Counted from the first letter of the stretch, positions 43,874 through 53,774 are shown. The stretch is DNA of 64,000 nucleotides from Selenomonas sp. (GCA_018052705.1 JAGPMW010000002.1:1-64000); one strand, 5' to 3'. The notes: generated by a model not told the origin, from the sequence alone. Numbers and translations: made by a program.

Positions 43874-44596
43874 ATGGATAAGCAAGAACGGCGGTATCCG
43901 ACGATACAGCTTTCCGGTATCAAGAAGATTTACCATATCGGCGGTGAGACGTTGGCGGCCCTGGCTGGGATCAATACGAATATCTATCAGGGCGAGTTTG
44001 CTGCGCTGATGGGGCCATCGGGGTCGGGGAAATCTACGCTGATGAACATTCTGGGGTGTCTCGACCGGCCGACGGAGGGGTCCTATAAACTCGATGGTGA
44101 GGAGGTTGCCGGGCTCAGCGATGATGAACTGGCAATCACGCGGAATAAGAAGATTGGTTTTGTTTTCCAGAATTTTAATCTGTTGTCCCGCATCTCGGCT
44201 CTTGAGAATGTGGCTTTGCCGCTGGTTTATGCCGGTGTCGGGCGCAAGGAGCGGTTAGAGCGGGCGATGCACTATCTCGAATCGGTCGGCCTGGGGGATC
44301 GGGCGGAACATCAGCCCAATGAGCTTTCCGGCGGACAGCGGCAGCGCGTGGCAATTGCCCGGGCGCTGGTCAATGATCCGCATATCATTATGGCGGATGA
44401 GCCGACGGGCAATCTGGATACGAAATCGACGCGGGAGATCATGGGTATATTTGAACACATGCATGAGAAAGGACGCACGATTATCCTGGTCACACATGAG
44501 CCGGAGATTGCAGCTTGCGCGAACCGGCAGCTGCTGGTTCGCGACGGCCAGATCACTCGTGATGAAGGAAAGGGAGTGATCATGGATGTTGTTTAG
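43874..44596 (+). CDS. MacB-type ABC transporter ATP-binding protein
   Basis: The 240-residue ATPase has Walker A GPSGSGKS (47-54), FVFQNFNLLSRISALENVALP, signature ELSGGQRQR and Walker B HIIMADEPTGNLDTK, all typical of the LolD/MacB subfamily. It powers the mechanotransmission efflux pump with the permease encoded next, which overlaps it by 11 bases. In E. coli both parts are fused as MacB; here they are separate, as is usual in Firmicutes. Confidence 0.93.
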   Translation: MDKQERRYPTIQLSGIKKIYHIGGETLAALAGINTNIYQGEFAALMGPSGSGKSTLMNILGCLDRPTEGSYKLDGEEVAGLSDDELAITRNKKIGFVFQNFNLLSRISALENVALPLVYAGVGRKERLERAMHYLESVGLGDRAEHQPNELSGGQRQRVAIARALVNDPHIIMADEPTGNLDTKSTREIMGIFEHMHEKGRTIILVTHEPEIAACANRQLLVRDGQITRDEGKGVIMDVV

Positions 44597-45803
44597 TGAA
44601 AGCTTTCAGATGGCGCTGACCTCGCTTTATGCCAATAAGCTGCGCAGCCTGTTGACGATGCTTGGCATCATTATCGGCGTTGGTGCGGTCATTGCACTGG
44701 TATCGGTCGGCATGGGGGTGCGCAGCAATGTCACGAGTTCCATTGCGAGTCTTGGGTCCAATATGCTTATTATCTCGCCAGGCTCATCAAATCGTGGCGG
44801 AGTGCGCGGCGCGGCAGGATCGATGCAGACACTGAAATATGATGATGCGGTTGCTATCAAGAATAAGATTCGGAATATCGACTATGTGTCGCCAACGGTC
44901 TCGTCTTCCTATCAGGTAGTCTATGGCAACAATAACTGGAAGACGACCGTGCAGGGGGTTACGGCGGAGTTTCTGGCCATTCGTTCGCTATCCATCAGCA
45001 ATGGATCATTTATCTCTACCGATGATATGAATAAGCGTAATCGTGTGGCGGTAATTGGCACGACGGTGGCAGAGAATCTGTTTGCCAAGGAAAATCCAGT
45101 TGGCAAGAATATCCGCATCAATAATCAGCCCTACAAGGTCATCGGGCTGCTCGCATCGAAAGGTCAGTCCTCGATGGGACAGGACCAGGATGATATGATC
45201 TATGTCCCGCTTACGACGGCACAGGAGCGGATGCTCGGTATCACCTATGTCCAGTCCATCAACGTCCAGGTCAACAGCCAGGAAAAGATGGATCAGGTCC
45301 AGTCTGAGATCGAGACGCTGCTTCGAACCCGTCACCATATCGTCGGGGGGAAAGATGATGACTTCAATGTCCGTAACCTGACGAGTCTGATGGAGACGGT
45401 CAATCAGTCTACCTCGATGCTTACGATGCTGCTGGGGGCGATTGCTGGAATATCGCTGCTGGTTGGTGGTATCGGCATCATGAATATCATGATGGTGTCG
45501 GTTACAGAGCGTACGCGTGAGATCGGTATCCGCAAGGCACTGGGAGCGACGTTCATGAATATCATGACGCAGTTTCTCATCGAGTCGATGGTTATTGGCA
45601 TTATCGGTGGGATCATCGGCATTGGTGCGGGCTGTCTGGTATCCATAATCATTGCCAAGGTGGCTGATTTTGCGACGGTTATCACTTTGCTGCCGATTGT
45701 GGTATCGTTTGCTTTTTCAGTAGGTATCGGCCTGTTTTTTGGTATCTATCCGGCCCGTAAGGCGGCTAAGCTCGATCCAATCGAGGCTTTACGTTATGAA
45801 TGA
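44586..45803 (+). CDS. MacB-type ABC transporter permease
   Basis: The 405-residue protein has the MacB topology: an N-terminal span (about 20-45, SLLTMLGIIIGVGAVIALVS), a large periplasmic MacB_PCD domain (about 50-270), and three C-terminal spans with the FtsX fold (ISLLVGGIGIMNIMMVSVTERTREIGIRKALGA in pieces: GGIGIMNIMM, TREIGIRKALG). It works with the ATPase, adaptor and TolC-like channel. Substrates of such systems include peptides, macrolides and siderophores. Which applies here cannot be told. Confidence 0.93.
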   Translation: MLFSESFQMALTSLYANKLRSLLTMLGIIIGVGAVIALVSVGMGVRSNVTSSIASLGSNMLIISPGSSNRGGVRGAAGSMQTLKYDDAVAIKNKIRNIDYVSPTVSSSYQVVYGNNNWKTTVQGVTAEFLAIRSLSISNGSFISTDDMNKRNRVAVIGTTVAENLFAKENPVGKNIRINNQPYKVIGLLASKGQSSMGQDQDDMIYVPLTTAQERMLGITYVQSINVQVNSQEKMDQVQSEIETLLRTRHHIVGGKDDDFNVRNLTSLMETVNQSTSMLTMLLGAIAGISLLVGGIGIMNIMMVSVTERTREIGIRKALGATFMNIMTQFLIESMVIGIIGGIIGIGAGCLVSIIIAKVADFATVITLLPIVVSFAFSVGIGLFFGIYPARKAAKLDPIEALRYE

Positions 45804-45806
45804 ATA

Positions 45807-45866
45807 AAAATACGCTATAAAAAACCGCAACCTGTTTTAGGCTGCGGTTTTTTTATAGCGTATTTT
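45807..45866. terminator. Bidirectional terminator between the efflux operon and the HD-GYP gene
   Basis: Arms 45807-45829 and 45843-45866 pair through ATACGCTAT/ATAGCGTAT and CCGCA/TGCGG with A and T runs, with one bulged T. Its right arm overlaps the stop codon of the HD-GYP gene. It serves both convergent units. Confidence 0.9.
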
Positions 45867-46929
45867 ATTTGGGATTGTATTCAGTGATCATGAGCTCCGG
45901 ATGTTCGTTGAGATTCAGAATTTCATCATTAGAGATGCTGATGATCGGATGGGCGGCAAAATCATTAGGATAGGCTGCAATGGTGCCCTTTTCACCATTA
46001 TTGAGCGTGACGCGAGAGCCAAGGAATGCATCTTTAATGTGCGTGAGCACCGGAACGCAGACCGTCGGATCGAGAGACGTGAACATATTCCTGGTCAGCT
46101 GCGCAATAGCCGCAAACGGGGTCTGCTTAATGTAACCTTCACGTTCCGTTGTAATGTTGTCGTAAAGATCCGCAATCATGATGATGCGCGCGTATTCGTG
46201 AATATCTGCGCCATTGCAGTTGAAAGGGAAGCCGCTGCCATCCATACGCTCATGATGCTGCATGGCGGCCAGTTTCACGCCTTCTGAAAGACCTGACACG
46301 TTGTTGAGGATATGATGTCCGTCGACGGTATGCTGGATATAGGCTTCATAGTCTTCGCCCTGCAGAGTATTGACATTTTTGTCCAACAGACGTTGTGGGA
46401 ATTTTGTTTTGCCTATGTCGTGCAGGAAACCAGCTAGAATAATATCGCTGATCTTAGCATGATCGAAATGCATCCATTTTGCAATAACACCGGCGAGAAT
46501 AGAAACACGCAGGGAATGGTTATAAATGTCACTTGCCCGATGGTTCAGGTCATAAACATAATCGATGACGCCACTGTTTTTGGACAGTGGTGCTAATTTG
46601 TCCTGGACCATGGTCTCGGTGCTTTCCAAAGGAATTTGTCCGGATTTGCCAGCTTCAGCAAAGATGGAACGGGCCTCCTGGACTACACTCTCGTATTCCT
46701 TGATGAATGCATTGCCACGATTGAAAATCGCGGTGACGGTCTGATAATTCTGATTGAGTTCGTACTCATCCTTGATATAGACGACTGGGATATTCAGGAA
46801 TGTCAGTCGCGTAATGTGAGCTTTGGTTAATAGTGTATCTTCCGATAAAACCACGACCATGTCCGAATTGACGATAGTACGGGCGAGAAGCATTCCAGGC
46901 TTGAGATCCTCAGCGGAAACAGCTCTCAA
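45865..46929 (-). CDS. HD-GYP domain protein, probable cyclic-di-GMP phosphodiesterase
   Basis: The 354-residue protein has a non-catalytic N-terminal part (about 1-125, an extended DUF3391-like region) and an HD-GYP domain. The HD pair is at H170-D171 (FLHDIGK). The HHExxDGxGYP signature reads HHERMDGSGFP (225-235), with Phe in place of Tyr. Metal-binding residues are intact, so hydrolysis of cyclic-di-GMP is likely. The Tyr to Phe change occurs in other members. Its start is TTG 46929, 7 bases after AAGGAGGG. It could affect motility or biofilm formation. Confidence 0.88.
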   Translation of the reverse strand: MRAVSAEDLKPGMLLARTIVNSDMVVVLSEDTLLTKAHITRLTFLNIPVVYIKDEYELNQNYQTVTAIFNRGNAFIKEYESVVQEARSIFAEAGKSGQIPLESTETMVQDKLAPLSKNSGVIDYVYDLNHRASDIYNHSLRVSILAGVIAKWMHFDHAKISDIILAGFLHDIGKTKFPQRLLDKNVNTLQGEDYEAYIQHTVDGHHILNNVSGLSEGVKLAAMQHHERMDGSGFPFNCNGADIHEYARIIMIADLYDNITTEREGYIKQTPFAAIAQLTRNMFTSLDPTVCVPVLTHIKDAFLGSRVTLNNGEKGTIAAYPNDFAAHPIISISNDEILNLNEHPELMITEYNPK

Positions 46930-47037
46930 AGTAAATCCCTCCTTGTAGCATGGGATGAAATCCCCAACTCTATATTATTATTATTCTCTTTCCATTGATA
47001 AAAACCTGCCATTTTTGAAAATAAACTCGGAAAGTGC

Positions 47038-47067
47038 TTGACATTATTTACATGATTACAGTATAAT
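47038..47067 (+). promoter_or_regulatory. Promoter of the second amino-acid binding protein gene
   Basis: TTGACA (47038-47043) and TATAAT (47062-47067) are 18 bases apart. Both boxes are perfect. Confidence 0.85.
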
Positions 47068-47122
47068 ATCATCAAGTTAATCCTTTAATGAGATAAAGAG
47101 TAAAACGAGAGGGGTATTCAAT

Positions 47123-47923
47123 ATGCAGTGGAAAAAAGTTTTGGCTTTGGGGCTGGCAGCGGTGATGACGGCAGCGTTTGTAAGCGGCTGTGGCAGTAAT
47201 GCGGCGAAAGATGGTGGTGGATCGGGCAGCAAGAAGATTGTAGTCGGGCTTGATGATAATTTCCCACCGATGGGATTCAAAGATGAGAATAATGAAATTG
47301 TAGGTTTTGATATCGATCTGGCAAAAGAAGCGACGAAGCGACTGGGGCGTGAGGTGGAATTCAAGGCTATCGATTGGTCCAGTAAAGAAGCCGAACTAAA
47401 GAGCGGCCGTGTGGATGTTCTCTGGAATGGGCTCGATATCACGGACAAGCGCAAGGAGAATATGTTGTTCTCCAATCCTTATATGGACAACCGTCAGATT
47501 ATCTTTGTCAAGAAGGGAACGACGGGGATTACGGATGAGAAGAGCCTGGCTGGCAAGACCGTTGGTACGCAGAGCGCTGGTACGGCTGAAGAATACATGG
47601 ACAAATCAGATTTCTTCAAGAAAAATGTGAAGGAAGTCAAGAAATATCCGGATTATGTATCGGCGTTTATGGATCTCGAGAATGGGCGCATTGATGCTGT
47701 CGTAGGTGATGAGATTACTGGCCGTTACTATATGAGCAAGCACCCGGATAAGATTGAGGCTGTGGATACGGCTGTGGGTGAGGTCAGCACCTTCGGCATC
47801 GGCTTTGCCAAGGATAACCAGGCACTTCGTGATGAGGTGCAGAAGGTCCTGGATGAGATGAAGGCTGATGGTACGATGGCGAAGATATCGGAGAAATGGT
47901 TCGGTAAAGATATTACAAAATAA
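47123..47923 (+). CDS. Amino-acid ABC transporter substrate-binding lipoprotein (second system)
   Basis: The 266-residue protein has a lipoprotein signal with Cys23 (VSGC) and a family 3 solute-binding fold: IVVGLDDNFPPMGFKDENN, IVGFDIDLAKEATKRLGREV, LKSGRVDVLWNGLDIT and FGIGFAKDNQALRD. It is a polar amino-acid binding protein of the cystine/glutamine group. It shares only the general family pattern with the one at 13534 and is not a recent copy. Its permease and ATPase follow at 48063-49470, behind a hairpin and a separate promoter. Confidence 0.88.
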   Translation: MQWKKVLALGLAAVMTAAFVSGCGSNAAKDGGGSGSKKIVVGLDDNFPPMGFKDENNEIVGFDIDLAKEATKRLGREVEFKAIDWSSKEAELKSGRVDVLWNGLDITDKRKENMLFSNPYMDNRQIIFVKKGTTGITDEKSLAGKTVGTQSAGTAEEYMDKSDFFKKNVKEVKKYPDYVSAFMDLENGRIDAVVGDEITGRYYMSKHPDKIEAVDTAVGEVSTFGIGFAKDNQALRDEVQKVLDEMKADGTMAKISEKWFGKDITK

Positions 47924-47947
47924 TGGATTGACTATAAAAAAATAGTA

Positions 47948-47987
47948 ATAAATAATAGACAGGTCAAGCAGCCTGTCTATTATTTAT
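47948..47987 (+). terminator. 16-bp perfect hairpin after the binding-protein gene
   Basis: Arms 47948-47963 and 47972-47987 are perfectly complementary around an eight-base loop. The outer part of the stem is all A and T, so no separate T run is needed. It may reduce rather than stop read-through, or protect the 3' end of the binding-protein message. Confidence 0.7.
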
Positions 47988-47992
47988 GTTCC

Positions 47993-48021
47993 TTTACAGC
48001 TAGCGTAGTTTCGTGTATAAT
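47993..48021 (+). promoter_or_regulatory. Promoter of the second permease-ATPase pair
   Basis: TTTACA (47993-47998), 17 bases, TATAAT (48016-48021). One mismatch in the -35. Confidence 0.75.
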
Positions 48022-48062
48022 CTGATATATTAACGCTTTGCTATGCTAAAGGAGATAGTTTG

Positions 48063-48707
48063 ATGGACAAGCTTTTCGATACAGTCCTGTTGATGCTGGA
48101 TGGTTCGGAGATCACGCTGGAGATTTTTGCGGTAACGCTGGTGCTGGCACTGCCGTTGGGGATGCTGGCTGCATTAGGGCGGCTGTCGCAGCTGAAACTG
48201 CTGAGCCGGCTGGTCGAGTTTTATGTCTGGATCATGCGGGGAACCCCGCTGATGCTGCAACTGTTGTTTGTATATTTCGCGCTGCCGATGATCGGCATCC
48301 GTCTGCCGGATCTTGCGGCGGCTCTGCTGGCTTTTACGCTTAACTACGCGGCTTATTTTGCAGAAATTTTCCGGGCGGGCATCCAGTCGGTTCCGAAGGG
48401 ACAGTATGAAGCAGCTCGGACGCTGGGCATGAGTTATCCGCAGACGATGCGCCGCATTATTCTGCCACAGGTGTTCCGCATGGTCCTGCCACCAGTAAGC
48501 AATGAGACCATTAATCTGGTCAAAGATACGTCACTGGTTTATATCCTGGCGATGAATGATCTGTTGCGTGTGGCCCGTACAATTGTTCAGCGCGAGTTTG
48601 ATATGACGCCATTTCTGATTGCGGCTATTTTCTATTTGGCGATGACATTTGTCCTGACCTGGGGATTCAAAAAACTGGAGGCATATTATGGCAAATATGA
48701 CAACTGA
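48063..48707 (+). CDS. Amino-acid ABC transporter permease (second system)
   Basis: The 214-residue membrane protein has about five spans, [17 protein letters not shown] and the EAA loop [20 protein letters not shown], as in polar amino-acid permeases. ATG 48063 is 8 bases from AAAGGAG; the TTG at 48060 is slightly too close. It overlaps the ATPase gene by 20 bases. Confidence 0.88.
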   Translation: MDKLFDTVLLMLDGSEITLEIFAVTLVLALPLGMLAALGRLSQLKLLSRLVEFYVWIMRGTPLMLQLLFVYFALPMIGIRLPDLAAALLAFTLNYAAYFAEIFRAGIQSVPKGQYEAARTLGMSYPQTMRRIILPQVFRMVLPPVSNETINLVKDTSLVYILAMNDLLRVARTIVQREFDMTPFLIAAIFYLAMTFVLTWGFKKLEAYYGKYDN

Positions 48708-49470
48708 GGAAGACATGATGCTGCGTATGCATGATATCCATAAGTCTTTCGGTGAAGTGAAGGTGCTCAAAGGCATCGACATCGAAGTTCGCCGTGGGGA
48801 AGTGCTCGCTATCATTGGCCCATCCGGGTCTGGCAAGAGCACCCTGCTGCGCTGCGTCAACAAGCTGGAGACGATTGACAGTGGCTCCATTGAGATCAAA
48901 GGGGAATTTCTGGCAGTGACAGATGAAGCTGGGCAGGCTGAGTATGTCGAATCAAAAAAAGGACGCCAGATATTGGAGAATACTGGCATGGTCTTCCAGC
49001 AGTTTAACCTGTTTCCGCATATGACCGTTATCGGGAATCTGATTGAAGCGCCCATGCAGGTCAAGGGGCTGAAGCGGTCTGAAATTGAACCTTATGCCCG
49101 TGAGCTGCTGGTGAAAGTCGGACTTTCAGATCGGGCAGACTACTATCCGTCGCAGTTGTCAGGCGGACAGCAGCAGCGTGTGGCTATTGCCCGGGCACTC
49201 TGCATGAAGCCCGATATTCTGCTCTTTGATGAACCGACATCAGCACTTGACCCGGAGTTGACCGGCGAGGTACTCAAAACAATGAGGGAACTGGCAGAGG
49301 ACCATATGACGATGGTGGTGGTTACGCATGAGATGGCATTTGCCCGCGAGGCAGCCAGTCAGGTAATCTTCATGGCAGATGGTAATATCGTTGAGCAGGG
49401 TGTGCCGGAGTCCTTCTTTGCGAATCCGAAAGAGGAACGGACCAGGGCTTTTCTGCAGAATATGCTATAA
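48688..49470 (+). CDS. Amino-acid ABC transporter ATP-binding protein (second system)
   Basis: The 260-residue ATPase has Walker A GPSGSGKS (44-51), [14 protein letters not shown], signature LSGGQQQR and Walker [15 protein letters not shown]. Compared with the first system it has an extra 20-residue insert (about 77-97, [15 protein letters not shown]) before the Q-loop. This insert is seen in HisP/GlnQ-type ATPases of cystine and histidine systems. It is the last gene of this unit, followed by a terminator. Confidence 0.9.
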   Translation: MANMTTEEDMMLRMHDIHKSFGEVKVLKGIDIEVRRGEVLAIIGPSGSGKSTLLRCVNKLETIDSGSIEIKGEFLAVTDEAGQAEYVESKKGRQILENTGMVFQQFNLFPHMTVIGNLIEAPMQVKGLKRSEIEPYARELLVKVGLSDRADYYPSQLSGGQQQRVAIARALCMKPDILLFDEPTSALDPELTGEVLKTMRELAEDHMTMVVVTHEMAFAREAASQVIFMADGNIVEQGVPESFFANPKEERTRAFLQNML

Positions 49471-49474
49471 GGAT

Positions 49475-49505
49475 ACAGGGCTGATTGTTTCGGCCCTGTT
49501 TTTTT
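49475..49505 (+). terminator. Rho-independent terminator of the second amino-acid transporter
   Basis: Seven-base stem (49475-49481 with 49493-49499), 11-base loop and a run of seven Ts. Confidence 0.85.
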
Positions 49506-49530
49506 AGATTGAGGCCCGCACATCCGTTTC

Positions 49531-49559
49531 TTGCTTTTTTTCTCCAGACATAAGATAAT
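49531..49559 (+). promoter_or_regulatory. Promoter of the amidase gene
   Basis: TTGCTT (49531-49536), 17 bases, GATAAT (49554-49559). A seven-base inverted repeat, AGACATA/TATGTCT (49546-49552 and 49568-49574), brackets the -10 and start region. Confidence 0.5.
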
Positions 49560-49589
49560 AGACTATATATGTCTTAATGGAGGGGTTCT

Positions 49590-50804
49590 ATGAGACGCGT
49601 TATTTTTTTGCTTATTTTGGTTTTCGTATATATGCTCCTGCCGTTGCTGCCAGTATCTGCAGCCGCTGACTTTGGCCAACGGATCGATGGTATGGCGGAG
49701 ATCAAGGGAATCAGAGTCAGCGATGGTGAGGATAAGATCCGCATTGTACTGGACGCGAGCCGGCCGGTCAGCTATAAGCAGCTGGTATTGTCCAATCCGG
49801 ACCGGGTTGTTGTCGATATCACGGATGCCTGGGTTTCTGATCGGGCGAAGAAGGACCCAGGCATTAATAACCGCTTCGTGGCGAAGGTCCGGATCGCACA
49901 GCATGATCCCCGGACAGTTCGGGTGGTTGTGGAAACAAAGGTCGGCAAAGAGAATTACAAAGTGTTTGCTTTGACTGGTGGGACGTCTCCGGGACGTCTG
50001 GTCATGGATTTCGGTAATGTTGGGCCGGATTCATCAAAGGCTGCCATCCGTCTGCCTGACAATAAACCAGTGAACAAGCCAGCCGAAAAGGCACCGGTGA
50101 AGCCGGCAGACAAGCCGGCAGTTATCCCGCCAATTAATAAGCCGGCGGATGATGCTGCGCAGCCTAATCAGCAGCCAAAGCCGCAGCCGTCTGATAAGAC
50201 GGATCAGGACATTGCCGCGATCACCGGACTTAAAGGTAGAAAGATCACCTTGGATGCTGGTCATGGCGGCAATGATTCCGGTGCTATCGGTCCGACGGGG
50301 ATCATGGAAAAAAGCGTGACACTCCGGGTGGCCAATGAGGCCAGGCGGCTGTTGATGGCTCAGGGCGCAACTGTGTTCATGACGCGGGATACAGATAAAG
50401 AAGTATCGCCAAAAGGTGCGAAGGCCAGCGACATCGAGGAACTGCAGGCCCGTTGTGATGTGGCAAACCAGAATAATTCCGATGTATTTGTCTCCATCCA
50501 TATGGATTCCTTTTCTAATGGTGCGGCCAAAGGAACCACTGGGTATTATTATTCCCTGGGATCAGCCAGGTCCCGGGAACTGGCTGACAAGGTTCGCAGT
50601 GGCGTGATCGATCAGATCGGTACGCAGAGCCGTGGCACGCAGAGCTGTAATTTCTACGTAGTGAAGCATACGGATATGCCGGCGACGCTGGTGGAGTTGG
50701 CTTTCATCTCAAATGATGCCGAGGAAAAGCTTATGGATAGTGAGGATGGGATCAAGAAGGCTGCGCAGGGGATTGTTGATGGTATAGCTGATTTCTTCGG
50801 CTGA
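49590..50804 (+). CDS. N-acetylmuramoyl-L-alanine amidase with AMIN domain (AmiC-like)
   Basis: The 404-residue secreted enzyme has a signal peptide (cleaved near VSAAA, residue 25), an AMIN wall-targeting domain (about 36-140), a Pro/Lys/Ala-rich linker (about 155-205) and an Amidase_3 domain (about 217-404). The zinc ligands H225, E240 and H304 and the catalytic Glu369 (LVELAF) are all present. It cuts the bond between the glycan and the peptide of peptidoglycan, usually for daughter-cell separation. The combination resembles E. coli AmiC. It may be controlled by an FtsEX-M23 type activator such as the one at 34.5-37.2 kb (inference). Confidence 0.95.
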   Translation: MRRVIFLLILVFVYMLLPLLPVSAAADFGQRIDGMAEIKGIRVSDGEDKIRIVLDASRPVSYKQLVLSNPDRVVVDITDAWVSDRAKKDPGINNRFVAKVRIAQHDPRTVRVVVETKVGKENYKVFALTGGTSPGRLVMDFGNVGPDSSKAAIRLPDNKPVNKPAEKAPVKPADKPAVIPPINKPADDAAQPNQQPKPQPSDKTDQDIAAITGLKGRKITLDAGHGGNDSGAIGPTGIMEKSVTLRVANEARRLLMAQGATVFMTRDTDKEVSPKGAKASDIEELQARCDVANQNNSDVFVSIHMDSFSNGAAKGTTGYYYSLGSARSRELADKVRSGVIDQIGTQSRGTQSCNFYVVKHTDMPATLVELAFISNDAEEKLMDSEDGIKKAAQGIVDGIADFFG

Positions 50805-50847
50805 TGGTTACAGAAATGAAACGAAAGCGAGGATTCAATCGTTTATA

Positions 50848-52047
50848 ATGGAAGAGAAGCAGACAGACATGACGCCGGCTCAAAGCCTGGCACAGATGAT
50901 GGAAGAAGATATGGCAGAGCGCAGGAAGGTGCTGTACCGGCATAAGCTGCCGAAGAAGCATGGGCTGTTGGATATGCTCGATGCTATGACAAAGGCCGAG
51001 CTGGACGATATCCGTTACAATCTCAATGTGGGGGGCGTAAGCTCGCTGAAGAAGGCGGAGCTTATCGAGCGTCTGGCGCCGGAAATCGTGAAGTTTTCAC
51101 AGCGCTGGTTCCCGTCCGTATTGGAAGACGAGTATGCATGTTTTGAGCATCTGTTGGCTCATGAGGGTCTGACGACGGAGTTCCGGGATGATGATACGAA
51201 GCTTGATTATCTGCGGGGGCTGGGGCTTATTGCCTGCGGTAAGCAGGGGGACAAGCTGGCCTGGTATATGCCAAATGAAATTCAGGATGAGTTCCGGAAA
51301 ATCGACTCCGGTGCATACAAGAGCCTTGTAGAGCTGAACTCTGAGGTCACGCGTCTGGCTTCCGGCTGTCTGTTTTTTTATGGCTATATGAATTATGACC
51401 AGCTGTATGCGCGTGTCAGCGGTTATTTGGAAGCGGCCCAGCGGGAGCAGGTTTCCTTTATGGATTTTGTGGGGATCATGCTCAATGCCTCCTGCTGGCA
51501 GAATACGCTTGTCGCCCTGCCACAGGGAGCAAAATATTATACGCTGATCGATGAGAATAAACTCGAGGATGAGCAGCATAAGCACAGCAATCTCGAGTTT
51601 GCGGAATTTGACTATCAGGCAGTTTATGAAGCCGGCACGGAAAGTTATATCGATGCGACAGCTGCTTATAAGGACCTCGCACAGTTTTTCATGCGTGAGC
51701 ATGGCTGCGAGGTCTTGAAGGCCGCCGATATCACCGGTGAGCTGCTGATTCTGCTGCAAAATGGCGGCAGTCTGCAGGAAGCTGCGGAATATCTGGATGA
51801 ACTAGGGCTTATGAAGGAGGATCGCAAAGCGGAGGCTATCGTGCCGCTGCTGATTGCCTTTAATAATACGACGCATCTCTGGCCCCTTAAAGGGCATTCC
51901 CCTGATGAGCTTATGGCAGCCTCAGGACAGGGGAAGGTGATTTCGTTTGCTGAAGTCCGCCACCAAAAGGTTGGACGAAATGATCCCTGTCCTTGTGGCA
52001 GCGGCAAGAAGTATAAGAATTGCTGCCTGCGCAAGGATGAGAATTAA
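50848..52047 (+). CDS. SEC-C zinc-tail protein of unknown function
   Basis: The 399-residue soluble protein starts with an acidic helical section and a Rho-N/SAP-like segment ([22 protein letters not shown], with [14 protein letters not shown]). A long helical middle follows. The C-terminus is a SEC-C motif, [19 protein letters not shown], identical in its core to the tail of SecA (28.9 kb) in this window. In SecA this tail binds zinc and contacts SecB and ribosomes. Here it may bring the protein to the same partners. The ribosome site is weak: GAGG is about 16 bases before the ATG. Its stop overlaps the MATE start (TAATG), so the two are coupled. Confidence 0.8.
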   Translation: MEEKQTDMTPAQSLAQMMEEDMAERRKVLYRHKLPKKHGLLDMLDAMTKAELDDIRYNLNVGGVSSLKKAELIERLAPEIVKFSQRWFPSVLEDEYACFEHLLAHEGLTTEFRDDDTKLDYLRGLGLIACGKQGDKLAWYMPNEIQDEFRKIDSGAYKSLVELNSEVTRLASGCLFFYGYMNYDQLYARVSGYLEAAQREQVSFMDFVGIMLNASCWQNTLVALPQGAKYYTLIDENKLEDEQHKHSNLEFAEFDYQAVYEAGTESYIDATAAYKDLAQFFMREHGCEVLKAADITGELLILLQNGGSLQEAAEYLDELGLMKEDRKAEAIVPLLIAFNNTTHLWPLKGHSPDELMAASGQGKVISFAEVRHQKVGRNDPCPCGSGKKYKNCCLRKDEN

Positions 52048-53402
52048 TGAAGCAGACCTTTTCCTATAGACAGAAAGCACGGCAATTCTTTGCCGTGCTG
52101 CTGCCAATATTCATTACCCAGCTGTCCCTTATGGCAACTGGGTTTTTCAATACAGTGATGGCCGGACATATCAGCGAACAGGACCTTGCCGGTGTAGCTG
52201 TAGGTGTTAATCTGTTTATGACGTTCTTTGGCGGTTTTCTTGGAATTATCTCGGGGCTGACGCCGACGATTTCGCAGCTTTATGGTGCTGGCCGGCAGGA
52301 TAAGATTGGCTTTATTGTCAAGCAGGGATTTTACTGGGCATTTGGCCTGGCCGTGTTGTTTCTCGCAATGGGATGGCTTACGGTCCCCTGGGTGTTGCCG
52401 CTGCTGGCCTTGGAGCCAAAAGTCGAGTATATCAGCCGATACTACCTGCTTGCTGTCTCATTCGGTATCATTCCTATCTTTTTGGCGGGAGTGCTGCGTA
52501 ATTTTATTGACGCACATGGTTATACACGACTGACGATGGGGATCACGATGTGTACAGTTCCCGTGAATATCGTTCTGAATTATATCTTTATGTATGGGCT
52601 GATTGGCGTGCCGGCTTTTGGCGGCGTTGGCGCCGGTATTGGTTCGGCTCTTGCACTGACGCTCAATTTGGTATTGAATGCTCTGGTCGTGACCCATATC
52701 CAGCCGTTTCGGGATTATCGGCTTTTCCATCAGCTGCCGCGATTGAATATTGCGGAGTGGAAAAAACAGCTGAGCATTGGTGTTCCCATCGGTGGGACGA
52801 TGTTCTGTGAGCAGAGTATTTTCGGTGCAGTCGGACTTTTCATGACAGCTTATGGTACGGCAATTGTGGCGGCGCACCAGGCAGCGATGAATTTTACGAC
52901 GATGGTCTACATGGTGCCTATGGCGGTCAGTATGGCGCTGACGATTCTGGTCGGTTATGAGATCGGCGCGAAGCGCCATCAGGATGCGCGTCAGTATATC
53001 CGTCTGAGCCGTGTGCTGACATTCTTCTGCGTAGGCGGGCTGGCGCTGCTGTTGACGCAGTTCCGCGCGGTGATCGCGGCGTTCTATACATCGAGTCCCG
53101 AGGTTCAGCCAATTCTTATGGGGTTTTTGATCTATGCCGTGTTCATGCAGTTTGCTGACAGCATTAATGCGCCGCTGCAGGGCGCCCTGCGCGGGTATAA
53201 GGATGTACATGTGACCTTTTTGCTGGCCGTGCTGTCCTTCTGGGTTATTGGCCTGCCAGCGGGCTGGGGGCTGGCTCATTATACGTTGTTGGGGCCCTAT
53301 GGCTATTGGATTGGTCTGATCGCAGGTATCATGGTTGGAGCTGTCTGTCTGGTTCTGCGTCTGCGCGCGGTGCAGCGTCGGTATGAGCAGGAATGCCACT
53401 GA
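52047..53402 (+). CDS. MATE family multidrug efflux transporter
   Basis: The 451-residue membrane protein has 12 predicted spans in two six-helix halves, with MATE family blocks such as LPIFITQLSLMATGFFNTVMAG at the start and APLQGALRGYKDVHVTF in the second half. Such proteins export cationic drugs or metabolites using sodium or proton gradients. Start ATG 52047 overlaps the stop of the SEC-C gene. A bidirectional terminator follows. The substrate cannot be predicted. Confidence 0.93.
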   Translation: MKQTFSYRQKARQFFAVLLPIFITQLSLMATGFFNTVMAGHISEQDLAGVAVGVNLFMTFFGGFLGIISGLTPTISQLYGAGRQDKIGFIVKQGFYWAFGLAVLFLAMGWLTVPWVLPLLALEPKVEYISRYYLLAVSFGIIPIFLAGVLRNFIDAHGYTRLTMGITMCTVPVNIVLNYIFMYGLIGVPAFGGVGAGIGSALALTLNLVLNALVVTHIQPFRDYRLFHQLPRLNIAEWKKQLSIGVPIGGTMFCEQSIFGAVGLFMTAYGTAIVAAHQAAMNFTTMVYMVPMAVSMALTILVGYEIGAKRHQDARQYIRLSRVLTFFCVGGLALLLTQFRAVIAAFYTSSPEVQPILMGFLIYAVFMQFADSINAPLQGALRGYKDVHVTFLLAVLSFWVIGLPAGWGLAHYTLLGPYGYWIGLIAGIMVGAVCLVLRLRAVQRRYEQECH

Positions 53403-53415
53403 TACTGGAAAACGA

Positions 53416-53456
53416 AAAAAGCCTCCTCGTGATATGGAATCGCGAGGAGGCTTTTT
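53416..53456. terminator. Bidirectional terminator between the MATE gene and rpsT
   Basis: A 14-base perfect arm pair (53416-53429 and 53443-53456) has the core GCCTCCTCG and flanking A and T runs. It serves both converging genes. Confidence 0.92.
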
Positions 53457-53473
53457 CTATTGTAACTGCAAAA

Positions 53474-53740
53474 TTATTTAGCCAGTGCGTTGACTTTGCG
53501 AGCCAGACGGGACTTTCTGCGAGCTGCACAGTTTTTATGATAAACGTGGTTAGCAGCAGCCTGGTCGATGGTCTTGCAAGCAGCCGTAAGGAGGGATTTC
53601 GCTTCGTCAGCGTTTCCAGCCTCGACAGCGTCGATAACACGACGGGAAGCAGTGCGTACGCGGGACTTCTCGGCAGCGTTCTTTGCATGGCGCTTAGCGT
53701 CAGATTTTACACTAAGAATAGATGCTTTAATATTTGGCAA
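53474..53740 (-). CDS. rpsT: 30S ribosomal protein S20
   Basis: The 88-residue basic, helical protein has the S20 pattern: MPNIKASILSVKSDAKRHAK (first 20 residues), RVRTASRRV and NHVYHKNCAARRKSRLARKV. S20 binds 16S rRNA early in 30S assembly. The start codon is TTG, 6 bases after GGAGGTGA (53747-53754). E. coli rpsT also uses UUG, which is part of its translational self-control; the same may hold here. It is monocistronic and divergent from lepA, a frequent pairing in Firmicutes. Confidence 0.97.
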   Translation of the reverse strand: MPNIKASILSVKSDAKRHAKNAAEKSRVRTASRRVIDAVEAGNADEAKSLLTAACKTIDQAAANHVYHKNCAARRKSRLARKVNALAK

Positions 53741-53774
53741 TTGGTTTCACCTCCATTAATGTCATTACCTTAGT

